In this document: piece by piece, positions 32,844 through 42,205 of the stretch
Layout of the letters: every line of letters begins with the position of its first letter
Position numbering within the stretch: the stretch's first letter is position 1
Assembly (NCBI GenBank): GCA_023230985.1
Contig: JALNWH010000002.1
Location: 1-63,903 of the forward strand
Reading direction: 5' to 3'
Length of the DNA stretch: 63,903 nt
Source of the DNA: Bacillota bacterium
Lineage (GTDB): Bacteria; Bacillota; Clostridia; Lutisporales; Lutisporaceae
Position numbers and translations under genes: made by a program
Notes under the pieces: model-generated
Told to the model about the DNA's origin: nothing
The model's input: the letters and a program-made list of their open reading frames with translations, nothing else
Databases searched by the model: none

Positions 32844-33920
32844 TCAAGTTTCGATTTTTATTTTGAAATCATCATCAAAAAATGTTAATTGCTCATATTT
32901 CATTTTCCCAATATTTGATACCGAAAGGCCTATTAATCTTATACTTTTCTTAATAGAATAATCATTTAGTATCCCAAATGCAACCTTTATTATTTCATCT
33001 GCATTTCTTATATATTCTTTTAGTGTTTTACTTCTAGTATAGCTTTTAAAATCTTCAGTTTTTAATTTTATTGTAACAGTTTTTGCATACAACGATTCTT
33101 TTTTCAAGTTGTTTTGAACATCCAAAGCAAATTCCGTAAGAATTTTTTTTAGATAATTCTTATCCTTTGTATCCTGTTCAAATGTTGTCTCACGTCCAAT
33201 AGATTTTATTTCTCTTTCCGTAGAAACTTGCCTATTATCTATACCTCTTATTCTATTATATATTTCGATACCCAGTTTCCCAAAATAATATATCATTTCT
33301 TCTTCTGTAAGTCTCATAAGTTGTTTTATTGTATATATACCGATATCATTTAGTCTTTTAATAGATTTTTCACCTATACCGTGTACTTTTTTTACAGGCA
33401 AAGGCTCTAATATTTTCGGAATCATTTCTTCTGTTATAATCATAAGACCATCCGGTTTATTCCAATCAGAAGCAATTTTTGCAAGAAATTTATTATAAGA
33501 TACACCTGCTGATAACGTGAGATCATATCTTTCTCTAATCTTTTTTTTTATTTGACTTACAATAATTGCCGGATCTATATCTATAATGCTTACATCCAGA
33601 TAGGCCTCATCTATTGATACCGGTTCAACAATTTGGGTTGTTGATTTTAGAATATCAAATATCTCCCTAGAAACCTGACTATACCTTTGGTGCCTAACAG
33701 GCAAAAAAACTCCAATCGGACAAAGTTGCTTGGCAACAAAACTTGGCATAGCAGAATGCACACCATATTTTCTCGCTTCGTAGGAGCAAGTACTTACAAC
33801 AGACCTGGCGCCTTCTCCACTTACAATAATAGGCTTTCCTTTAAGTTTAGGATTATCCATCTGCTCTACTGATGCAAAAAAAGCATCCATATCAACATGA
33901 ATAATAGTCCTTTTTTCCAT
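32844..33920 (-). CDS. dinB: DNA polymerase IV (Y family)
   Basis: Translesion polymerase of 358 residues. Catalytic carboxylates are Asp10 in HVDMDAFFASVE and Asp-Glu in SIDEAYLD near 103. The thumb carries the helix-hairpin-helix VHGIGEKSIKRLNDIGI, and the C-terminal little-finger domain ends with LTFFDDDF, a beta-clamp-binding-like tail. ATG at 33920. No LexA box was obvious upstream. Full length, apparently functional. Confidence 0.96.
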   Translation of the reverse strand: MEKRTIIHVDMDAFFASVEQMDNPKLKGKPIIVSGEGARSVVSTCSYEARKYGVHSAMPSFVAKQLCPIGVFLPVRHQRYSQVSREIFDILKSTTQIVEPVSIDEAYLDVSIIDIDPAIIVSQIKKKIRERYDLTLSAGVSYNKFLAKIASDWNKPDGLMIITEEMIPKILEPLPVKKVHGIGEKSIKRLNDIGIYTIKQLMRLTEEEMIYYFGKLGIEIYNRIRGIDNRQVSTEREIKSIGRETTFEQDTKDKNYLKKILTEFALDVQNNLKKESLYAKTVTIKLKTEDFKSYTRSKTLKEYIRNADEIIKVAFGILNDYSIKKSIRLIGLSVSNIGKMKYEQLTFFDDDFKIKIET

Positions 33921-34023
33921 AAATCAACACCTACACAGTCTAACTCTTTAAGTAAAGTATACTAAAATATTTTAACTCAAACAATAACCAGTAAAAAACT
34001 ATTGTAATTATGGAAAAAAATTA

Positions 34024-34488
34024 TTACAGTTCAGACATTGGCTTCGCTGAGACCCGTAAACAAAATGCATAAAGTCTGCTGCACCTATCTATGCAACTTT
34101 CTAAGCATTCGATTCTATATATGAATTATTGCCAAAGTACGTTATACAGTAGCATAGTCACGAAACCTAAACTTCTAAACTCACCAGTTTCTCCACAATG
34201 CTGCCCGTAAAATATACTACACGGCATTTACAAGAAAGCTTATATATTTGATTAAGATTGCGTTGTGGAGAGGCTTAGAATTTGTTAGCGCAGTGGAGGA
34301 TTAGTTGCGTCAACTGTTTGAGCGAAGCGAGTTTTGGCGCAACCCGCAACAAGCTTACAGATTATTTGCCTTGTAACCCAGCAATCGAATCAAATGATAT
34401 ATGCTTTGATGTCGTTGAATGTAGCTATTAAGCTTATATATTCGATTTAAGATAGCTTTGTGGGTAAAAGAAAGTATGTGAACTGTAA
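34024..34488. repeat. MITE-like intergenic element with terminal inverted repeats
   Basis: A 465-base noncoding stretch between dinB and folD with matching ends: TTACAGTTCA at 34024-34033 and its complement TGAACTGTAA at 34479-34488. Inside are two imperfect direct copies of about 33 bases starting AGCTTATATATT (near 34238 and 34431) and a GAGCGAAGCGAG block. No ORF of note. A decayed relative lies at 15340-15414. The rest of the dinB-folD gap (33921-34552) shows nothing else. Confidence 0.6.
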
Positions 34489-34552
34489 CAGAAAAGAAGT
34501 CTTTCTATAATAGCGGTGGACATAAAATAAAAGTTTTTATGTTGTTTTGTTT

Positions 34553-35398
34553 CTACTTGGGTTCGGCTGCGATGATAGCGTTTCTAAGAAGAATTGCAGT
34601 TGTTACAGAACCCACTCCTCCCGGAACAGGAGTTATTAATGATGCCTTTTTTAATATCGATTCAAAGTCTACATCGCCACATAATTTACCATTCTCATCT
34701 ACATTAATACCAACGTCTATGACTATTCCACCGGGTTTTATATATTCCTCCGTAACAAATCTTGCTTTTCCTATTGCTGCAATTAATATATCTGCCTCAG
34801 AAGATATCGTCTGAAGATCTGCGGTTTTCGAATGGCATATAGTTACTGTTGCATTCTCTTTTAAGAGCATAATACTTAATGGCTTCCCAACAACAATACT
34901 CCTGCCGATAACGACAGTTTTCTTCCCCACTAAATCAATTTTATAATCCTTTATTATTTCCATTACAGCTGCAGGAGTACACGGTGAAAATCCGGAATAA
35001 TCGTCTTCAAAAATTTTAGCTATATTTAAAGGATTCATACAATCTATGTCTTTCAACGGACTGATTATGTGTTTAATCCTATTTTCATCTAAATGCTTCG
35101 GCAATGGCCTGAAAATTAAAATACCATGTATTTCTGAATCTTTATTAAGCAAATACAATTCTTTAATAAATTCTTCAGTTGCAATATTTTCGGGCAATTC
35201 AATTACTTTACTATTTATACCTGCTTTTTCACAGTTTTTCAATATCCCTCTTTCGTAAGCAATATCATCCTTTTTATTTCCTACCCTTATAATAGCAATT
35301 GTAGGATTTATTTTTTTAGATTTTAAGGCATCGGAATCTTTTCTTATTCCATCAAAAATAATTTTTGCAAGCTTTCTTCCATCTAATATATTTCCCAT
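34553..35398 (-). CDS. folD: Methylenetetrahydrofolate dehydrogenase / cyclohydrolase
   Basis: Bifunctional enzyme of 281 residues oxidising 5,10-methylene-THF and hydrolysing the methenyl form to 10-formyl-THF. Visible are AYERGILKNCEKAGI (active-site Lys/Tyr region), DIDCMNP, KTVVIGRSIVVGKP as the NAD(P) loop, and TPVPGGVGSVT near the C-terminus. ATG start. In acetogens and amino-acid-fermenting Clostridia it belongs to the one-carbon methyl branch; here no other C1 genes adjoin it. 52 bases downstream of the YczE-like gene in the same direction. Confidence 0.96.
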   Translation of the reverse strand: MGNILDGRKLAKIIFDGIRKDSDALKSKKINPTIAIIRVGNKKDDIAYERGILKNCEKAGINSKVIELPENIATEEFIKELYLLNKDSEIHGILIFRPLPKHLDENRIKHIISPLKDIDCMNPLNIAKIFEDDYSGFSPCTPAAVMEIIKDYKIDLVGKKTVVIGRSIVVGKPLSIMLLKENATVTICHSKTADLQTISSEADILIAAIGKARFVTEEYIKPGGIVIDVGINVDENGKLCGDVDFESILKKASLITPVPGGVGSVTTAILLRNAIIAAEPK

Positions 35399-35450
35399 TT
35401 AAATACCTCCCTCCATTATAAGTATTAAGGATTTAACAAAATAATTTTTA

Positions 35451-36128
35451 TCACACTGCCTTTTCTTCTTTACTACTTAATCTTTTAAACATTATTATTA
35501 CATTTTCATGTTCCACAGTTCTAGAATCGTATTTCCCAATTTTAAAAGCTAATTGCACTGAAAAACCAACAGTAAATGCTGTTATCAATGTACCTACACC
35601 AACAGGAGCACCAAGAAAATATCCAATTGTTAATACTGTAATCTCAATAACACCTCTGATAAGCCAGACAGGTTTTTGGAACTTTTTAACTAACCCTTCC
35701 ATAAGACCATCCCTAGGGCCGGCTCCCAATTCAACTCTTAAGTAAAAATAAGTACCCCACCCGAGAATAAATATCCCTATTATCAAAGAAAACAGTTTTC
35801 CTACAAGGCTTACAGGTGTTTTAAACATCCCCATATTATCTACCAGATCAAAGAAAAAACCGATAAAATACATATTCAAAATGCTCCCTATACCGGGGAT
35901 AACACCAATAAAAAATGATGCAACTAGAACAAATAAACCGATTATTTGAGACGCCTGACCAAAAGTTAAAGGTATATAATTTATTATACCTAAACTGAAT
36001 GTTTCCCAAGGACTAGTCCCTAGACTGGCATATAGAACAACTCCCATGCCAACAGCATATAAGAATAGACCAAAAAACAATGAAGGTAATTTCCTTATTA
36101 TTAATATCCATTCTTTTTTATCCCCCAC
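35451..36128 (-). CDS. YczE/YyaS/YitT-family membrane protein
   Basis: Polytopic membrane protein of about 225 residues with five or so hydrophobic segments. The opening LFFGLFLYAVGMGVVLYASLGTSPW and the LGAGPRDGLMEGLVKK block are characteristic of the YczE-like group. Function of the group is poorly defined. Open frame reaches a TTG at 36143 without a ribosome site; the GTG at 36128 has GGGAAG seven bases upstream, so I use it, with modest confidence. It lies between gap and folD on the same strand. Confidence 0.8.
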   Translation of the reverse strand: MGDKKEWILIIRKLPSLFFGLFLYAVGMGVVLYASLGTSPWETFSLGIINYIPLTFGQASQIIGLFVLVASFFIGVIPGIGSILNMYFIGFFFDLVDNMGMFKTPVSLVGKLFSLIIGIFILGWGTYFYLRVELGAGPRDGLMEGLVKKFQKPVWLIRGVIEITVLTIGYFLGAPVGVGTLITAFTVGFSVQLAFKIGKYDSRTVEHENVIIMFKRLSSKEEKAV

Positions 36129-36172
36129 TAAATCACTTCCCAATTAATATTATAAAATATCCTTTTATCCTA

Positions 36173-36219
36173 AAGGCTTTGCGTGAAAATCTGATTAATA
36201 ATCATGCAAAGCCTTTAAA
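36173..36219 (-). terminator. Hairpin between gap and YczE-like gene
   Basis: AAAGGCTTTGC/GCAAAGCCTTT with a 25-base loop. The stem is strong, but a clean T-run is missing on the minus strand, so termination of gap is probable rather than certain. Confidence 0.45.
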
Positions 36220-36263
36220 TTTCTATATATTTTTAAAATAAAATATTTATAATTGTTTAGCTT

Positions 36264-37277
36264 TTACATCCTTTTAGCTATATACTCTACTAAATCAACC
36301 GTTCTACGAGAATAGCCCCATTCATTATCGTACCAAGCCATAACTTTAGCCATTTTATCACCCATTACCATGGTTGATAATGCATCCACTATTGAAGAAC
36401 GATTGTCGCCTTTATAGTCCATAGATACTAATGGTTCATCAGAATATCCGAGAATACCCTTTAGTTCATTCTCTGATGCTTCTTTTAAAGCTTTATTTAT
36501 GGATTCAATGGAAACATCTTTTTCAAAGTTACAAACAAGATCAGTTATGGACACTGTCGGTGTTGGAACCCTAAGCGATAATCCATTTAGTTTGCCATTT
36601 AAATCAGGCAACACTTTACCTACTGCTTTTGCAGCTCCTGTAGTAGTAGGAATAATTGATTCTGCTGCAGATCGTGCTCTTCTAAGATCCTTATGTGTTT
36701 TATCCAATATTTTTTGGTCATTAGTATATGAGTGTATGGTAGTCATAAACCCATTTATTATACCAAATTTCTCATGTAATACTTTAGCAACAGGGGCCAA
36801 ACAATTTGTAGTACAAGAAGCATTCGATATTATATTATGGCTCTCAGGCTTATAATCATTTTCATTTACACCAAGCACTACAGTAACATCTTCATCTTTT
36901 CCGGGTGCTGTAATGACAACCTTTTTTGCTCCGGCTTTAATATGTTCCATAGCTTTTTCTCTTTGTGTATACACTCCTGTTGATTCTATTACTATATCTA
37001 TACCTAGTTCTCCCCAAGGAAGGTTTACAGCTTCCGATATAGCAGAAACTTTTACCTCCTTACCATTAATTATTAGAGCATCTTCTTTAACATCTACAGT
37101 ACCGTCAAATATTCCGTATGCGGAATCATATTTGAACAAATGTGCCAAAGTACTTGTATTTGCCCTTGCGTTAATCGCTACCAGCTCTATTTCTCCATCC
37201 TTCCAATCGTCAGCGGCCATCCTTGTAATCTGTCTGCCGATTCTGCCAAATCCATTAATTGCTACTTTAATGCTCAT
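36264..37277 (-). CDS. gap: Glyceraldehyde-3-phosphate dehydrogenase, type I
   Basis: Glycolytic NAD-dependent enzyme of 337 residues. NGFGRIGRQITR at 8-19 binds NAD; catalytic Cys155 is in SNASCTTNCLAP; His in TIHSYTNDQ; the C-terminal WYDNEWGYSRR is conserved. ATG with AGGAGG. It appears monocistronic rather than in the common gap-pgk-tpi cluster, with about 200 bases of leader toward the MacB-type permease gene. No CggR operator was recognised. Confidence 0.98.
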   Translation of the reverse strand: MSIKVAINGFGRIGRQITRMAADDWKDGEIELVAINARANTSTLAHLFKYDSAYGIFDGTVDVKEDALIINGKEVKVSAISEAVNLPWGELGIDIVIESTGVYTQREKAMEHIKAGAKKVVITAPGKDEDVTVVLGVNENDYKPESHNIISNASCTTNCLAPVAKVLHEKFGIINGFMTTIHSYTNDQKILDKTHKDLRRARSAAESIIPTTTGAAKAVGKVLPDLNGKLNGLSLRVPTPTVSITDLVCNFEKDVSIESINKALKEASENELKGILGYSDEPLVSMDYKGDNRSSIVDALSTMVMGDKMAKVMAWYDNEWGYSRRTVDLVEYIAKRM

Positions 37278-37474
37278 ATAACAACCTCCTGTTTATTATT
37301 AAATTGCAATGCAATTTATATGTTCTATACTATATATAACAATAAGGTGTATCTCATGTCAAGACTTTCTGCTCAATGCAAACATCTATATCTTAATATT
37401 TCAATAAGTATGTTAAAAAATACATAGGAAAAATAAGTGCATTAATGTGTTTGAAATTTATTACTTATATATAA

Positions 37475-38833
37475 TTATTCTGCTCTAATAGCTTCCAATG
37501 CACTCAATTTCATAGCTCTGCGTGCAGGATAGTAACCAGAAATAAGACCAATTATTGTTGCAAAAACGATAGATGTAAGTATTAACCACAATGGTATAAT
37601 GGATATTTTACTTCCTTCTTCCATATACCCAAATAGATTTATAAATAAAGACAATCCCGCATTATTTAATAAAAATGAAATGAGTATACTAAATGCTATA
37701 CCGGCGATACCACCTGCAAAACCTATAAGGCCTGCTTCAAACAAAAATAGTCTTTTAATATCAGCTAACTCAGCTCCAAGAACTTTCATAACTCCTATTT
37801 CTCTTGTTCGCTCATATATTGACATAATCATTGTATTTGCAATTCCAATAGCTGCAACTAAAAGAGAAACAGCACCGATACCTCCAAGAACTGCCTGTAT
37901 GCCGGCAGAAGCTTTTTGCATAGATTCTAATATATCTGTAAGACTATAAGTACCAAAGCCCATTTCCTTAATTTGATCTTGAATCTTCTTAACATCTTTA
38001 ATATTTTTTACTTTTACCATTGCATTTTGATAACCATCACCGGACATTTGGGGATAAAAGCTATAGCCCCCTTGTTGTCTGCCTTGCGCCTTATTACTTT
38101 CCTCAACCATTTTTTTTAACTGTACTATATCCATATAAGCATTATAATCTTTTTCGCTATTACTTTGTTTTAATAGGCCTACACCTTTTACTTTATACTC
38201 AGGCATAGGTTTATTACTTCTATTTCTTTGTCCTCCGGATCTTTTTTCACCATACTCCATATTCATTGTCATTATAATCTTGTCACTAATAAGATTCGGT
38301 CTTTCCACTGATCCTCCATAATAATAATTGGCTTTAGGATTATAAAACCAATCCGGTAGATAACAACCAAACACCAAAGAAGCCTTATCGCTTTCATCTA
38401 AAAACCTGCCTTCTTCAATTTTAAAATCAAACTTTTCCATTACCTTTGAATCAATCCCTATAACACTGAAGCTCCCTATTAGCTTACCCAATCCGAATTT
38501 CCAATAACTGTACATAATCGGTGTGACTGCATCCACACCTTCAATCTCATTTATCCTAGACAAAGCCTTATCATCAAGGCTAACTTCTTTGTTCACTCCA
38601 CCTGCACCGGTGCTTATATCCGGCGGCATATAATTTACATCAATATTAATTATATTCAGGCTACCCATTCTTTCTATTTCCTTTTTGAAGTTTTCATTCA
38701 TTCCAATACCAAGTGAAAGCATTATAACTATTGAACAAGTGCCTATGATAACTCCTAAAACGGTTAAAATCGTCCTTGTCTTGCGTCTCCACATATTTCT
38801 GACACCCATATTTATTACATCAATACTATTCAT
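37475..38833 (-). CDS. ABC transporter permease, MacB/FtsX type
   Basis: Permease of 452 residues with one helix near residues 22-45, a large extracellular MacB-type core (about 50-310) and three C-terminal helices forming an FtsX domain. The start NMWRRKTRTILTVLGVIIGTCSIVIML is typical. Extracytoplasmic part has lipoprotein-transport/mechanotransmission character rather than a channel. It overlaps the CARDB gene by 8 bases and stands two genes from its ATPase, so these form one three-gene operon. Substrate unknown; the class exports peptides or handles membrane-linked molecules. Confidence 0.92.
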   Translation of the reverse strand: MNSIDVINMGVRNMWRRKTRTILTVLGVIIGTCSIVIMLSLGIGMNENFKKEIERMGSLNIINIDVNYMPPDISTGAGGVNKEVSLDDKALSRINEIEGVDAVTPIMYSYWKFGLGKLIGSFSVIGIDSKVMEKFDFKIEEGRFLDESDKASLVFGCYLPDWFYNPKANYYYGGSVERPNLISDKIIMTMNMEYGEKRSGGQRNRSNKPMPEYKVKGVGLLKQSNSEKDYNAYMDIVQLKKMVEESNKAQGRQQGGYSFYPQMSGDGYQNAMVKVKNIKDVKKIQDQIKEMGFGTYSLTDILESMQKASAGIQAVLGGIGAVSLLVAAIGIANTMIMSIYERTREIGVMKVLGAELADIKRLFLFEAGLIGFAGGIAGIAFSILISFLLNNAGLSLFINLFGYMEEGSKISIIPLWLILTSIVFATIIGLISGYYPARRAMKLSALEAIRAE

Positions 38834-40847
38834 CCAACCACATCTCTTTTTTCTTTTTTTGAGTCTTTTTCACTTTGATGACAACACCTGCTGCTAATAA
38901 TATAATGGCGACAATAACATAAGGGTTCTTCATATATTTTGACAATTTACCACCACTTCCTCCATTTCCCATACTATCATCAAAATCCGGATTCGGCATA
39001 GGTTCCATTGGCATCTGTACTACATTTACTTCAAATTCCTTAATTTCTTCGAATAACTCCCCCACTGCATTTTCAAAGGAAAAAACTATATTCCCCTTAA
39101 GCATTCCTTCTTGTTCCGGAACAATACCGACATCATAGCTATCAGTGCTTCCCGATTCAAAATTACCCACATAATAATTGGAGTTTTGCGTAGTAAAATC
39201 TCCTTCTGTTCTAATCATTAAATTATATAGTAATGTTTTACCCATATTAAAAAATTCAACTGAAACAGGAAAGGGTTGTCCTAAAAAAACTTCAGGGGGT
39301 GTAATCAAATCACCTAGAACTAATTTTACTTGCTGGACTACAGGAACACTTATCATATCATTGGAATTAATCTGAACGCCTTTTTCATCTTCATAATCAA
39401 TATTAACCGATATACCATAGGTTTTATGCTCCGCATCTCTTTTTGGCATAAGAGTAAATACTTTTTGTATGTTTTCCTTAGCTCCTATACTTTCTATAAA
39501 AATGGTGTTACTACTATCTACAGGATTAAATACTCCATCATCACTAACCAAAGATACTTTAATATTACTTACTGCATATGATGCACTGGTATTTAACAAT
39601 GACATAGTTAATTGAAATACATCTCCGGCTCTTATAATACCCGGGTCTATATTATATTTATCTACTATGATTCTTGGAGTACCGCCGATACTGCCTTTAT
39701 TTACGAACACACCTGAATACTGTGTTAAATTGTTTTTTATCTTTTTTTCTCCTGCTCCACTTTCAAATTCAATATTTATTTGTATTGGATAATTTTTAGT
39801 TACGGATTCATTAGTTGCATAAAGCACAAACTCAATGCGCTCTGATTGGCCTTTAGCCAGTTTTCCTATACTGTTAATATTCAGTGATTTACATATGATC
39901 TCTTTGTCCAAGACTAAACTTGCCTTAACATCATCCACTTCAATGTCACCTTTATTAACTATATCAAAGGCTATTAAAAAATCTTTCCCTACGCTTATTT
40001 CTTCATCTGGCACTGAAATGTTTTCTATAACAATATCAGATATGTTTGTATCCAACCCCTTTACCGGTAAAAAGAATAAAACCTCCTCTGAATAAGTGCT
40101 GTTACTACTGTCTTTGTAATCAATCTTTAATGTCAAGTCATAGTTGCCTGTTTCCATGGACAAAGAAGGTATGATTATGTAATCTGCTTGTACAACTTTA
40201 TTACCCTCTAAATCAGGCAGCAGCTTGCTGTTCGAAGATTTATACAGTGTAAATCCGTTTGTGCTTAAACCTTTTAGAGAGATACTAATATCCTTGGCCT
40301 CCAAAAATCCCTTGTTTCTTATTACCATAGATACAGTATTGTTTTCACCTACAACCAATGGCGTGTCTCCGTAACCTACCGCAGATAAAATTAACTTTGG
40401 TGGGTTTTTAGAATTTTGAACCTTTACTTTTATTGTATCAGAATCTTCAAATATATCAGTACCGGACATATTACTATAATAATAAAGCAGCTTTATGGAA
40501 TAAACTTTATCTGCAGCATTTTCCGATACCTTAATTTTAAATACTGCGTTATCAGACTGTCTTGCATTAATTCTATTTATAGTATATGTAGTATTTAATT
40601 CTTCCATTTCAAATGGTGAATCATCATCAAGTTGCATAATCACTTGTACATTTCTTGCAGCTGCAGCTCCAATGTTTTCTATCGGAATATTGATTCTGGC
40701 TTCTTCCCCTCCGTTTAGAACAGGAATTTTTCCTCCGGATATAATTAATTTTGGATTTCGTGTGTCTGCCCAACTAATCTCACCAATAAAAAACAGCCCT
40801 TGGAATAATATAACGAAAGCTATAATTACTAAAATCTTTTTTTTCAA
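38826..40847 (-). CDS. Secreted CARDB-type (COG1361) repeat protein with C-terminal membrane anchor
   Basis: Large extracellular protein of 673 residues: signal peptide (KKKILVIIAFVILFQGLFFIGEISWA), then about five Ig-like CARDB repeats of ~110 residues each with the N-x-G-x-x-x-x-x-N/V pattern (for example VIRNKGFLEAKDISISL, DIVNKGDIEVDDVKASL), a short P/G-rich linker, one transmembrane helix and a KKTQKKKKE tail. The start is TTG with GGGGG upstream. Sandwiched between ABC ATPase and permease genes with overlap. I infer an adhesion-like extracytoplasmic partner of the transporter. Confidence 0.85.
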   Translation of the reverse strand: MKKKILVIIAFVILFQGLFFIGEISWADTRNPKLIISGGKIPVLNGGEEARINIPIENIGAAAARNVQVIMQLDDDSPFEMEELNTTYTINRINARQSDNAVFKIKVSENAADKVYSIKLLYYYSNMSGTDIFEDSDTIKVKVQNSKNPPKLILSAVGYGDTPLVVGENNTVSMVIRNKGFLEAKDISISLKGLSTNGFTLYKSSNSKLLPDLEGNKVVQADYIIIPSLSMETGNYDLTLKIDYKDSSNSTYSEEVLFFLPVKGLDTNISDIVIENISVPDEEISVGKDFLIAFDIVNKGDIEVDDVKASLVLDKEIICKSLNINSIGKLAKGQSERIEFVLYATNESVTKNYPIQINIEFESGAGEKKIKNNLTQYSGVFVNKGSIGGTPRIIVDKYNIDPGIIRAGDVFQLTMSLLNTSASYAVSNIKVSLVSDDGVFNPVDSSNTIFIESIGAKENIQKVFTLMPKRDAEHKTYGISVNIDYEDEKGVQINSNDMISVPVVQQVKLVLGDLITPPEVFLGQPFPVSVEFFNMGKTLLYNLMIRTEGDFTTQNSNYYVGNFESGSTDSYDVGIVPEQEGMLKGNIVFSFENAVGELFEEIKEFEVNVVQMPMEPMPNPDFDDSMGNGGSGGKLSKYMKNPYVIVAIILLAAGVVIKVKKTQKKKKEMWLDE

Positions 40848-40860
40848 AAATATTTACCCC

Positions 40861-41544
40861 CTATATATTACCGATTCTTTCTACTTTTTCAATGCTGCCG
40901 TCTTTAATATAGATAATCCTATCTGCGTACTTTGCAATACTTATATCATGAGTCACAACAACAAGGGTACGATTATTTTCTTTAGTAATATTAGTTGCCA
41001 ATTGCATTATTTCTTCCGAAGTCTTGGAATCTAAATTCCCTGTCATTTCATCAGCAAATACTATATCCGGATTACCAATGAACGCCCTTGCAATACCAAC
41101 TCTTTGCTGTTGACCTCCGCTCATTTGGCTGGGTTTATGTCGAACATGCTTTTCCAACCCAACCTGCTTTAAAAAAACTTTGGCTCTGATGTTTCTTTTA
41201 TTTCTATCAATTCCTCTAAAAACTAAAGGAAGGCTAACGTTTTCTTGCGCTGTAAGTGTTGGTATTAAATTATATGATTGAAAAATAAAACCGATATTAT
41301 TTCTTCGAAATCTAGCCAATGCGTTCTCACACATTCTTTCTATAGGCTTACCTTTTATATTAATACTTCCATGTGTAGGCTTTTCTAACCCAGCCATCAT
41401 GTTTAGCAGTGTTGATTTTCCTGAACCCGATGTGCCTAATATACAACATATTTCTCCTTTTTCTATATCCAGACTAATAGAGTCCAATGCAACAACTTTT
41501 TCATTACCAATTCTATAGACTTTTCTAACTTCTTTTAAACTCAT
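40861..41544 (-). CDS. ABC transporter ATP-binding protein (LolD/MacB type)
   Basis: ATPase of about 227 residues. Walker A GTSGSGKST, signature MSGGQQQRVGIARA, Walker B IVFADEMTGNLDS and H-loop VVVTHDIS are intact; it belongs to the class that works with MacB-type permeases. The start is unclear: ATG at 41544 (MSLKEVRKVYRIG) fits the family, but the strong GGAGGTGAT lies 20 bases upstream, and an ATA codon falls at ideal distance. First gene of the operon with the CARDB protein and permease. Confidence 0.93.
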   Translation of the reverse strand: MSLKEVRKVYRIGNEKVVALDSISLDIEKGEICCILGTSGSGKSTLLNMMAGLEKPTHGSINIKGKPIERMCENALARFRRNNIGFIFQSYNLIPTLTAQENVSLPLVFRGIDRNKRNIRAKVFLKQVGLEKHVRHKPSQMSGGQQQRVGIARAFIGNPDIVFADEMTGNLDSKTSEEIMQLATNITKENNRTLVVVTHDISIAKYADRIIYIKDGSIEKVERIGNI

Positions 41545-41703
41545 CAAAGGATCTATAAAAATCACCTCCACCAAATATATATAGACGCAATAAATTCAAA
41601 AAATATCCGTCTTTTAAGAAATTAAAGCAAATATTTTATTTATCTATATTATATATAATACCACTCAAATGGTTTAAATCTATATAATACTAAAAATTTA
41701 TAA

Positions 41704-41735
41704 ATCAAAAGCTTCCGGTTTTAACCCCGAAAGCC
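41704..41735 (-). terminator. Terminator of the C_GCAxxG_C_C gene
   Basis: GCTTTCGG/CCGGAAGC stem on the minus strand followed by TTTTGATTT; the 5' arm includes the last codons and stop of the gene. Confidence 0.75.
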
Positions 41736-42131
41736 CTCTCTATCTACTATCTTATCCAGTAACTCCGCTGCAGTTACCACAATGTACTCGCACTTACTTG
41801 CATCTTCCCTATGTATATCCTTTAGTTTCCTACAATTTTCGGTGCTTAATTTTTCTTTAAAAGCTTCGATAAACTCTTTGGATAACCTTTTAATTCTATC
41901 ACTTTCATGAGCTCTATCCTTTACAAATAATACTCCCAATGCAGCCAAACCGCCTGTCATTGCACCGCACGCTTCTTCTATGCCCATTCCGCCCCCAAAA
42001 GCAGCCATTGTTTTTAATGCTTTTTTATCCAGCAACATTCCATATTCCTCATTTGCTGCATATAACATAGCTTCTGCGCAATTTAAATCACAATCTCCAA
42101 TATAATACTTTCTAACAGTATCCGATAACAA
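41721..42131 (-). CDS. C_GCAxxG_C_C family redox protein
   Basis: Small protein of 136 residues with five well-placed cysteines: Cys14 and Cys18 (GDCDLNCAEA), Cys55 in the motif ACGAMTGG, then Cys100 and Cys114. This is the C_GCAxxG_C_C family, thought to be redox or metal-binding, often membrane-associated or near oxidoreductases; function not established. TTG start at 42131 with GGGGGTGG. It lies 75 bases after the giant glucan synthase gene on the same strand, and a terminator closes it. Confidence 0.85.
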   Translation of the reverse strand: MLSDTVRKYYIGDCDLNCAEAMLYAANEEYGMLLDKKALKTMAAFGGGMGIEEACGAMTGGLAALGVLFVKDRAHESDRIKRLSKEFIEAFKEKLSTENCRKLKDIHREDASKCEYIVVTAAELLDKIVDREGFRG

Positions 42132-42205
42132 AATACCACCCCCACTTTCTTTTTCATTTGTTATTCTAATATGATTTCACTAATTAAGCAATATATAAAA
42201 AGCTT

